This document shows positions 1 through 5,529 of a stretch of 16,145 nt of DNA, one piece after another. Location: NCBI GenBank assembly GCA_964496245.1, contig CAZBZG010000085.1, forward strand, positions 1-16,145, in the 5' to 3' direction. Each line of letters starts with the position of its first letter. Positions within the stretch are counted from its first letter, which is position 1. The DNA is from CAZBZG01 sp964496245 (GTDB lineage: Bacteria > Planctomycetota > SZUA-567). The notes beneath the pieces were generated by a model. It was not told the origin of the DNA, searched no databases, and saw only the letters and a program-made list of their open reading frames with translations. A program made the translations under genes and the position numbers.

Positions 1-1
1 G

Positions 2-109
2 GTGCGCGGCGCATTTATCTGGGATGTGCGCCCCTTCAGCGACCGGGACAGCGTGCACCACATCGGATTCTCGCCCCTTCGGAAACCGGCAGCCGAGGAG
101 AGGCCATGA
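2..109 (+). CDS. C-terminal end of an unidentified protein (5' truncated)
   Basis: An open frame enters from the left edge and encodes 35 residues, starting VRGAFIWDVRPFSDRDSVHH and ending KPAAEERP before TGA at 107-109. The stop overlaps the ATG of the next gene as ATGA (106-109), a classic translational-coupling junction. That is the main reason to treat this frame as the real tail of an upstream gene rather than noise. The visible part has an aromatic, strand-like segment (AFIWDV) and a charged tail, and no motif that I recognise. It probably belongs to the same operon as the tagging genes downstream. The family cannot be named from this fragment. Confidence 0.6.
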   Translation: MRGAFIWDVRPFSDRDSVHHIGFSPLRKPAAEERP

Positions 110-702
110 ACGCATCCAACGCATCGGACGAGGGCAATATCAGCAAGCGGCGGATCCACAACGCAGGCGTTCACGAGGACCTGTGCAGGGCGGGCCGTCT
201 GGCCGATCGGCTGGCCGAGTTGGTCTATCGCCTGATCGACGATACCGAAGACCTGGCCTTCAAAGCGGCCCCGTCAGGCTCGGTTACGGCTGAAACCCAG
301 GCCAAGCACAGGGCTCTGCGCGCGGTCAAGAAGGCGGACGACTTTTTGCAGAAGACAGCGGCCCAGGGGATCGACCCCGCTCGCGTGGTCATGCAGTTTT
401 TGTCTGACGGCCGCGCTCATGTGACCCTGGGCGACGTTGAGTTGGGCATGCTGCCCCGCACGCCGGCCGTGCTGCTAGGCGTGTTGCGGGACGCGGCCGC
501 GAGAGCGCAGGGCGCACAAGAGGCGTGGGTAGGCGAGGGCGACCTCAAGCGCCGCCTCCACCAGGCGACCGGCCGGCCGCAGTCAGCCAGGACCATCCAG
601 CAGACGGTCTACCGCCTTCGCCAGGCGCTGCGGGAGGGAGGAAGCAATCCGTGGTTCATCGACCACCGGCCAGGTGCCTATCGGCTCATTCCGGCCGCGT
701 GA
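106..702 (+). CDS. Winged-helix (OmpR/PhoB-type C-terminal fold) protein
   Basis: This 198-residue protein starts at the ATG that overlaps the previous stop. Residues 1-100 are mostly helical and charged, with no receiver-domain aspartates visible. Residues about 105-196 look like a winged helix of the Trans_reg_C type. A helix resembling LLGVLRDAAARA is followed by a recognition-helix segment (ARTIQQTVYRLRQALREGG) and the wing signature FIDHRPGAYRLI, which parallels the LR..L...I.T..G.GYRL ending of OmpR-family DNA-binding domains. The likely role is DNA binding and local regulation, or a wHTH adaptor within the tagging system. The fold call rests on the C-terminal pattern only. A 69-nt gap without an evident promoter separates it from the RING-like gene. 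Confidence 0.6.
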   Translation: MNASNASDEGNISKRRIHNAGVHEDLCRAGRLADRLAELVYRLIDDTEDLAFKAAPSGSVTAETQAKHRALRAVKKADDFLQKTAAQGIDPARVVMQFLSDGRAHVTLGDVELGMLPRTPAVLLGVLRDAAARAQGAQEAWVGEGDLKRRLHQATGRPQSARTIQQTVYRLRQALREGGSNPWFIDHRPGAYRLIPAA

Positions 703-771
703 GCACCAGAGCTGTCGAGACCCGCCGCGCCACAAGCGCAGGAGCTCGGCGTGGCAATGTGAGGAGACGAC

Positions 772-1338
772 ATGGCAGTGCTCTTTTCAAAGCAGCATTA
801 CGACACGTCAGCGCCCTTGTGGGCGGCGGTCGAGCTCGATGCTGAAGTCGGGGCCTATGCCCTGACCGGGGATGCCGAGAGACCGGTGCGCGCGCTCCGC
901 GACCTCGCGACGGTCGACTGGCAGCAGACCGTCTGCCTCGTGCATCACGCGGCCGGGCAGAAGCAGCGCTGGGTCGTGTTGGCGGGCCGGTCAATTGCCC
1001 TGCGTCTCAACGGGATTTCGCACGACTGCATCCGCGTGCTCCGCGACCGCGACGAGCTGCGGCTGCGGGAGGCGGACATGCGGTTTTCGTGCGAGGTGCC
1101 CATGCGCGTGGTTCCCATGCCGGATCTGGGACGGGCCGTACCGTGTGCAAGATGCGGCCAGAGCATGGAGGCGGGAAGCCCGTCGGTGCGGTGCGCGTGC
1201 GGGGCCTATTTCCATCAGCAGGCGGAGATTCTACCCTGCTATGCATTTCCGACGGAGAGCGGCACCGCAGCCTGTCCGCTCTGCGGTCGGCCGACCACAC
1301 TCGAGGCAGGCGGCCTGCGATGGGTGCCGGATGCGTGA
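772..1338 (+). CDS. RING/treble-clef zinc protein, candidate E3-like factor
   Basis: This 188-residue protein has a GAGGAG ribosome-binding site (761-766) five bases before its ATG. Residues 1-115 look like a beta-rich domain; the segment with LNGISHDCIRVLRDRDELRL recalls FHA-like or related beta-sandwich modules. Residues 125-171 hold eight possible zinc ligands in the spacing C125-x2-C128-x12-C141-x-C143-x4-H148-x7-C156-x11-C168-x2-C171. This is a cross-brace pattern of the RING/treble-clef class, with ligand order C4-H-C3 rather than classical C3HC4. Prokaryotic RING-like proteins are known next to E1/E2/JAB operons (work of Burroughs, Iyer and Aravind). The next gene here is an E1 homologue starting 12 nt after the stop. 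E3 activity is inferred from this context. Confidence 0.72.
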   Translation: MAVLFSKQHYDTSAPLWAAVELDAEVGAYALTGDAERPVRALRDLATVDWQQTVCLVHHAAGQKQRWVVLAGRSIALRLNGISHDCIRVLRDRDELRLREADMRFSCEVPMRVVPMPDLGRAVPCARCGQSMEAGSPSVRCACGAYFHQQAEILPCYAFPTESGTAACPLCGRPTTLEAGGLRWVPDA

Positions 1339-1349
1339 AGGAGAGCAAC

Positions 1350-2477
1350 GTGCCAGACAAGACGATCGAGGCAGGAAGGCACAGGCGTGTCGTGATCGTG
1401 GGGCTGGGCGCCATCGGCCGGCCGGTCGCCCGCTTGCTGGCGCGCACGCCGTGCGTGGGCGCGCTGGCGCTCGTGGACTTCGACATCTATGAACCCAAGA
1501 ACACCCAGGATCAATTCGCCACGCAAGAGGAGATCGGTCAGACGAAGGTCGAGGCGACCGCCCGGGAGTGCCGGCGCATGCATCCCGGACTGGACATGGC
1601 CGGTCATGCCTGCATGGCCGAAGACATTCCGCTGGGGCTGTACCTGGATTCGGATCTCGTGATCGGCGCGCTCGACAACAATCTGGCGCGCATGCATCTC
1701 AACCAGATCTGCTTTCGGCTGGGCGTGGAGTACGTGGATGCGGCTGTGAATGCGTGGCCCGAAGCCGGTGGCCTGTTCGCGCGCGTGACCACGGTTCTGC
1801 CAAACGCTCAAGGGGAGGATGGGACAGCCTGCCTCCAGTGCGAATGGACAGAGAGCACGTACGACCGCCTCGAACAGCGTACCTCGTGCCTGGACGGACG
1901 CCTGCGCTCGCGGCCCACGCTGGCGCCCATGGCCCTCAGCAACCTGGCTGCGTCGTATGCGGCGTTGGAAGCGGGAAAGATCCTGGGCGGCCAGACCCAG
2001 GCGGTGGCGCGCGAAGTTTTGCTCGATGCGGCAAACCATACCTCCCGCGTGCTCATGGACCGGACAAAGCGTGCGGACTGCCGTTTCGCTCACGACCGGT
2101 GGGAAATCCAGCGGCTCAAAGGCGGGACGTCGTGCAGCTTTGGCCAGGTGCTGCGCCGGGCGGCAAGCGACCTGAGCTGTACCCATGCCGCACTCATGGG
2201 CCCGTTCGACCGGCGGCTCGTGTGCGAGCGCTGCGGGCGGACGGTTGAGACGATCCGCCTGCACGGACGTCCAGCGCCCGCATGCGACTGCTGTGGCGGG
2301 CGATGGGTGGGGGTGGGATTCTTTGCCGAGGACGAGGTGGACCAGATGTCCGCATGTGCATCTGCGGTTGTGGACCGCAGCCTCGAGGCGCTGGGCTTTG
2401 TCGCGCAGGACATTCTGACGGTTCGGTCGCCGCGCAGCGGGGCGGCCAGGCACTATCTGCTCACAGAGGAGGTGTGA
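1350..2477 (+). CDS. ThiF/MoeB/E1-like adenylyltransferase for a ubiquitin-like modifier
   Basis: This 375-residue protein is expected to adenylate the C-terminus of a ubiquitin-like protein and pass it on as a thioester. The GTG start at 1350 is chosen because AAGGAG (1338-1343) lies six bases upstream; the open frame extends further 5' but overlaps the RING gene. The Rossmann glycine motif is GLGAIG (residues 18-23). The acidic strand LVDFDIYEPKNTQDQF (41-56) gives D43, D45, N51 and Q55, followed by K66 and ALDN with D109. A CLQC pair (161, 164) and C180 in the RTSC segment lie in the expected crossover region; C180 is my candidate thioester cysteine. Residues 292-315 (CERC...CDCC) form a C-terminal zinc ribbon. 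In NTQDQF, the Arg usual in NxxRQ is Asp. The stop overlaps the next ATG (TGATG). Confidence 0.85.
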   Translation: MPDKTIEAGRHRRVVIVGLGAIGRPVARLLARTPCVGALALVDFDIYEPKNTQDQFATQEEIGQTKVEATARECRRMHPGLDMAGHACMAEDIPLGLYLDSDLVIGALDNNLARMHLNQICFRLGVEYVDAAVNAWPEAGGLFARVTTVLPNAQGEDGTACLQCEWTESTYDRLEQRTSCLDGRLRSRPTLAPMALSNLAASYAALEAGKILGGQTQAVAREVLLDAANHTSRVLMDRTKRADCRFAHDRWEIQRLKGGTSCSFGQVLRRAASDLSCTHAALMGPFDRRLVCERCGRTVETIRLHGRPAPACDCCGGRWVGVGFFAEDEVDQMSACASAVVDRSLEALGFVAQDILTVRSPRSGAARHYLLTEEV

Positions 2478-2692
2478 TGCGGTTTTATCAATGCGCCCGC
2501 TGCGTGCATAACTCTTTCGCCTGCAAAGAGGAAGGCCTCGGGTGCTCTGTGAGTGGGAGGCCGCCCGCACAGGGCGCTTGCCCGGACGGTAGACTGCGAA
2601 TGGATCGGAGAAAGAGCCATGACCGATTGCCGCGAACAGATCTTCAGGTCCTGGGTCCAAACGAACGTGCACGCCGGCCTCGCACTGGCTGA
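2477..2692 (+). CDS. Small Cys-rich putative zinc protein
   Basis: This 71-residue ORF starts at an ATG overlapping the E1 stop (TGATG, 2475-2479), with GAGGAGG just upstream (2466-2472). The N-terminal half has cysteines at residues 6, 9, 16, 23 and 35, with His11, in a pattern beginning YQCARCVHNSFACKEE and ending ACPDGR. This looks like a compact metal-binding module. The last 25 or so residues overlap the start of the E2-like gene by 74 nt in another frame and carry no recognisable pattern. Either the C-terminal half is dispensable or the real stop is displaced by a sequence error. Translation coupling and the cysteine spacing support it being real, but I recognise no family. Confidence 0.5.
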   Translation: MRFYQCARCVHNSFACKEEGLGCSVSGRPPAQGACPDGRLRMDRRKSHDRLPRTDLQVLGPNERARRPRTG

Positions 2693-3140
2693 GGCGTCCG
2701 ACGTGCTGAGCCTCGTGCCCGTGCGTGCGACACGGCTGATTGCGCACTTCGACGGTCCGTGCCTGACGCGTGGGTCGGATGGCGCTGTAGAGGTGGTGCA
2801 CGGATTCGACGTAGGCATCCGGCTGCCGCGCGGGTTCCTCGCCGATCCGCATGCGCACGAATCGAGCCAGCTCGTCTGCTACCTCGGACCCCACGACAAC
2901 GTTTTCCATCCCAACATCCATGCGCACGCCATCTGCATGAATGTCGGCGGGCCGACCCATCTGCTGCCACGGCTTCTCCAGGCGGTTTGGGACCTCTTCC
3001 TGGGCGTGCACAGCAGTGCGGACCCGCTCGATGCAGATGCCGCCGTCTGGTATCGCGAGCATCCGGAGCGCTTTCCCTTGAGCCGAAAGCCCTTGAAGCG
3101 AAGACACCTGGAGATTCGCGTCGCACAGAAATCTCGATGA
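2619..3140 (+). CDS. E2-like (UBC-fold) ubiquitin-like conjugating protein
   Basis: This 173-residue protein matches the core of a ubiquitin-conjugating enzyme. The segment YLGPHDNVFHPNIHAHAICM (residues 88-107) reproduces the E2 signature HPNI....[IV]C, with the HPNI strand at 97-100 and the predicted active cysteine at C106. Upstream lie the alternating strands and Y..PxxxP-like flap (VGIRLPRGFLADPH); downstream are helices around LLPRLLQAVWDLFLG. The chosen start (MTDCREQIF) has GGAG at 2607-2610. The length is close to a minimal E2. It would accept the modifier from the E1-like protein encoded just upstream and work with the RING-like protein. The C-terminal 40 residues are basic. The E2 call rests on the HPNI/Cys motif plus context. 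Confidence 0.85.
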   Translation: MTDCREQIFRSWVQTNVHAGLALAEASDVLSLVPVRATRLIAHFDGPCLTRGSDGAVEVVHGFDVGIRLPRGFLADPHAHESSQLVCYLGPHDNVFHPNIHAHAICMNVGGPTHLLPRLLQAVWDLFLGVHSSADPLDADAAVWYREHPERFPLSRKPLKRRHLEIRVAQKSR

Positions 3141-3165
3141 GGCAAAGGACGCAACGAGGAACGCC

Positions 3166-4029
3166 ATGCATCAGCACGTGCACAGCATCCTGGCGGAACA
3201 CGCCGCCGCAATCCAACAACGGCGGGCGAATCAATGGACCGTGCGGCTCGCCGGTCCCGAGCCCGTGACCGCTCAGGCGGATCTCGACGAGCAGTGGTTC
3301 ACCCTGCGCGCATCAATGCCGCGCGAGCAATCCCGCGCGCCCACCCTGGAGAGGCTGTGCGCAATGACAAAGCTGAACGCCGACCTCCCCCCAGGTGTGC
3401 GCGTGCTCCAGCCATGCACGCAGGGCGGGATAAAGGTCTGGGGCGAGGCGCCCGCCGCCAAAGAGACGCTTGGTACGGAGATCCGCAACCTCTGCATCGG
3501 CCTGCAGACCGCGCTTGCATGCCTGCGCGGCACGGGAACGCCGGAATGCGCGCACCCCCACCGTCCGCGAACGGAACCGCGCAGCGCACCGGATCTCGAG
3601 AAGCTCTGCCGGGCGACGCGGTGGAAGGACGCTGCCGCGCGCGGGGACGGGGCATGGACGGTTCCCGTGTTCATGGGGCCGCGTGAGAGCTTCGCCCACC
3701 CGATCGTCGTGCGCGCGGAAGAGGACGGCGGGCTGCGGGTCTCCGTGGACCTGGTGGACTTGGACGCGCCAAAGGACGACCGCTGGGAGGCGGCGCTCAA
3801 CCTGCTGCTCGGGGCACGCGTGCGATGGGTCCGGGTCGCGGCCGCTGATCGTGATGGCGATCTGCGGCTCCGATGCGAAGTCCGCTTGCCGGACGATTGT
3901 ACGCCCCTGCGGTTGCAAAAGGCGTTTGACGGGCTGTCCTACGCTTGCATGGAAGTCGGGCTCGAGGCGCAGGTTGTCGCGCGCGGTGCCCGTATGGCCG
4001 GTTTGCTGTTGGAATGCTGGAACGGATGA
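3166..4029 (+). CDS. Two-repeat alpha/beta protein, possibly CesT/YbjN-like
   Basis: This 287-residue protein has an ATG preceded by GAGGA (3156-3160). I do not recognise it by a signature motif. It looks like two copies of an approximately 100-residue unit. Repeat 1 (about 24-122) and repeat 2 (about 164-265) both open with a WTV strand followed by further strands. Each then has a helix containing LERLC/LNLLL, a hydrophobic-strand pair (VRVLQP..GGIKVWGEAP; VRWVRVA..DGDLRLRCEVRLP), and a closing helix (IRNLCIGLQTALACL; LQKAFDGLSYACMEVGL). This helix-strand-strand-helix layout resembles the CesT/Tir-chaperone and YbjN fold, which binds peptides or partner proteins. It sits between the E2-like and candidate Ubl genes, so an accessory or substrate-recognition role is possible. 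The fold suggestion is tentative. Confidence 0.55.
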   Translation: MHQHVHSILAEHAAAIQQRRANQWTVRLAGPEPVTAQADLDEQWFTLRASMPREQSRAPTLERLCAMTKLNADLPPGVRVLQPCTQGGIKVWGEAPAAKETLGTEIRNLCIGLQTALACLRGTGTPECAHPHRPRTEPRSAPDLEKLCRATRWKDAAARGDGAWTVPVFMGPRESFAHPIVVRAEEDGGLRVSVDLVDLDAPKDDRWEAALNLLLGARVRWVRVAAADRDGDLRLRCEVRLPDDCTPLRLQKAFDGLSYACMEVGLEAQVVARGARMAGLLLECWNG

Positions 4030-4036
4030 CGGGACG

Positions 4037-4132
4037 CATCAGGAAAAAAGGAGATNNNNNNNNNNGCGGCCGAGCCGGAACTGCGTCACGGTCATCGAGA
4101 TCGCGACGATCATCATCAGGAAAAAAGGAGAT
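4037..4132 (+). repeat. 19-nt direct repeat flanking an assembly gap
   Basis: The 19-mer CATCAGGAAAAAAGGAGAT occurs at 4037-4055, directly against the N run, and again at 4114-4132, where it supplies the ribosome-binding site of the next gene. Identical sequence ending exactly at a gap is typical of a contig end that failed to merge. The 58 nt between the copies (including the Ns) may therefore be a scaffolding artefact. Confidence 0.75.
4056..4065. other. Scaffold gap (10 N)
   Basis: Ten undetermined bases lie between the two-repeat protein gene (stop at 4029) and the candidate Ubl gene (start at 4136). The round number suggests a placeholder of arbitrary length. No coding region in the window needs to cross this gap. 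Confidence 0.97.
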
Positions 4133-4135
4133 GTC

Positions 4136-4420
4136 ATGGGTACACCTGTACAAGACGAAACCATGGAGATCGACGTGTCCACGATCAGCGGACTCGAGTT
4201 TACCGCAGAGTCGGTCCCGCGCACGGCGAGCTGGGGGGAGACCCTGCGAGCGATCCGCGCCACGGTCGATCTGCCCGAAGGGCCGGGGACAAGCTGGTCG
4301 GGACGGACCTCGGAAGGCCGGATCATCCAGGAGTACGAGATCAACGAGGAGGTCTTTCACAGTCAGCCCCGTGCCCGGGTCTCTCTCGAACCCGAGGTCT
4401 CGGCCGGACGGATGGGCTGA
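4136..4420 (+). CDS. Small beta-grasp-like protein, candidate ubiquitin-like modifier
   Basis: This 94-residue protein starts at an ATG five bases after AAAAAAGGAG (4121-4130). The predicted layout suits a beta-grasp fold. Strands about 10-26 (MEIDVSTISGLEFTAESV) are followed by a helix (WGETLRAIRATVDLP, 33-47) and a loop with GRIIQEYEINEEVF. The last strand is ARVSLEPEV, followed by SAGRMG at the C-terminus. The terminal strand plus a glycine end resembles MoaD/ThiS/ubiquitin-like tails, but there is only one terminal Gly instead of GG. Its place between E2-like and JAB genes is where prokaryotic Ubl genes occur. No lysine is present in the chain. The Ubl identity is inferred from predicted topology and context, not from a diagnostic motif. 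It could also be an accessory subunit of the JAB protein. Confidence 0.55.
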   Translation: MGTPVQDETMEIDVSTISGLEFTAESVPRTASWGETLRAIRATVDLPEGPGTSWSGRTSEGRIIQEYEINEEVFHSQPRARVSLEPEVSAGRMG

Positions 4421-4439
4421 GCGGAGGGGCTGAGCGGAG
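4414..4439 (+). repeat. 13-nt tandem duplication over the stop of the candidate Ubl gene
   Basis: GGGCTGAGCGGAG occurs twice without interruption (4414-4426 and 4427-4439), followed by a degenerate third start (GGGCGAG). The first copy contains the TGA stop (4418-4420). The repeats give GGAG-like purine tracts ahead of the JAB start. Confidence 0.85.
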
Positions 4440-4461
4440 GGGCGAGCTGCGGAGGGCTCTC

Positions 4462-5529
4462 ATGCGCATCACCAGCGAATACGTCTGCGACCTGGCGTTT
4501 TTCCGCGAGGACGGCTCTGCGATCGGGCGCTTTCCCGCCGGGCCCGTGGACTGGACGCCCGCAACGGAAGTCGCGCGCTGGCTCGGGATCCAGGCAGGCG
4601 TCCTGGGGCTTTACGGCGAGGCGGTCTGCACAGCTGAGGTGCGGCCCGTCTTCAATGAGGATACCGGCGGGCCGCACGTGAACGCCTTTGAGGTGATCGC
4701 CTCCGATGGCAACGGACAGTACGCGCATCAGGTGCCCATCGCCTACCTCACCTCCCAGGCGCAGGCTGCGGCTGCCGAGCGCGTGGGCGAGGGCCTGCTG
4801 CAGGCGGGGGAAACCTTTCGTTATGGCGTTGGCGCGTACTTCACCGGCGGCGGCGAGCAGCCCAAGGACGGCGCAGGTGGCCTGCAGGTGGCTGAGGTCA
4901 AGGACCAGGCTCTCGTCGCCAGACCGGCGCGCCTGTCTGACCTGCGCGCACGCGCCACAGCCGCCGGACCGGATACAGCGGGCCTGCTTCCCGTCTGCAT
5001 CGAGGAGGCCGTGCTGGCGTCGCTCGAGACCACGCTCGCGCGGGATCTCGAAAATGAGGCGGGGAGTTTCCTGCTGGGCCATATCTGTCGCGATCCGGAC
5101 GGGCAGGGCCTCTTCGCCTATATCCAGGCCCAGGTGCCGGCCGAGCAGGGCAGGGCCTCCCCCGCCCGATTCACGTTCACCCCGGATACGTTCGCGCACG
5201 CGCTCCACATCATTGCGCTCCGCGGCGACCAGGAGTGCCTGCTCGGCTGGGCGCACAGCCATTTGCCCCTGGGCGATGGCGGCGGGGCGTTCCGCGGGCT
5301 CTCCCAGCAGGACCTGTGCCTGCATCGCCTGTGCTTCCCGCGCGCCTTTCAGGTGGCGCTACTCCTCAGCCGGTCGGCGGAGGGCAAGAACGGGCGGGTC
5401 TTCAGCCTCTTCGGCTCTACGCGGGACGGACAGATTGCCGAGCGCGGATTCGAACGCCTCACGGCCGCCACCGCGCCCGAAGCGAACGCTTCGCATTCCA
5501 GCCGGGAAAGGAACGTACATGTCCGTTGA
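4462..5529 (+). CDS. JAB/JAMM metallo-isopeptidase with N-terminal extension
   Basis: This 355-residue protein has GGAGGG (4451-4456) before its ATG. Residues about 175-325 form a JAB/JAMM (MPN+) domain, a zinc protease that removes ubiquitin-like modifiers or trims their precursors. The catalytic set is E199 (in ENEAGSFLLG), H265 and H267 (GWAHSH), S281 and D284 (LSQQD). The H-x-H to S spacing is 13 residues against the usual 7, so the metal-site loop carries a Gly-rich insertion (GDGGGAFRG). Residues 1-170 are an unrecognised alpha/beta region with a Gly-rich linker near 128-140. The C-terminus is Ser/Arg rich. The gene overlaps the ATPase gene by 11 nt, which ties the deconjugase to the unfoldase. 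All five expected catalytic residues are present. Confidence 0.85.
   Translation: MRITSEYVCDLAFFREDGSAIGRFPAGPVDWTPATEVARWLGIQAGVLGLYGEAVCTAEVRPVFNEDTGGPHVNAFEVIASDGNGQYAHQVPIAYLTSQAQAAAAERVGEGLLQAGETFRYGVGAYFTGGGEQPKDGAGGLQVAEVKDQALVARPARLSDLRARATAAGPDTAGLLPVCIEEAVLASLETTLARDLENEAGSFLLGHICRDPDGQGLFAYIQAQVPAEQGRASPARFTFTPDTFAHALHIIALRGDQECLLGWAHSHLPLGDGGGAFRGLSQQDLCLHRLCFPRAFQVALLLSRSAEGKNGRVFSLFGSTRDGQIAERGFERLTAATAPEANASHSSRERNVHVR

Noticed and set aside
1239..3167. A 642-codon minus-strand frame antisense to the E1 and E2 genes
   Set aside because: It is fully antisense to genes with clear catalytic motifs, has no ribosome-binding site at its start and shows no recognisable domain. Long antisense frames are expected at this GC content.
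4030..4135. A small ORF crossing the first N gap (RIRKKGD...)
   Set aside because: It encodes Arg/Ser-rich peptide from repeated ribosome-binding-site sequence and depends on unknown bases.
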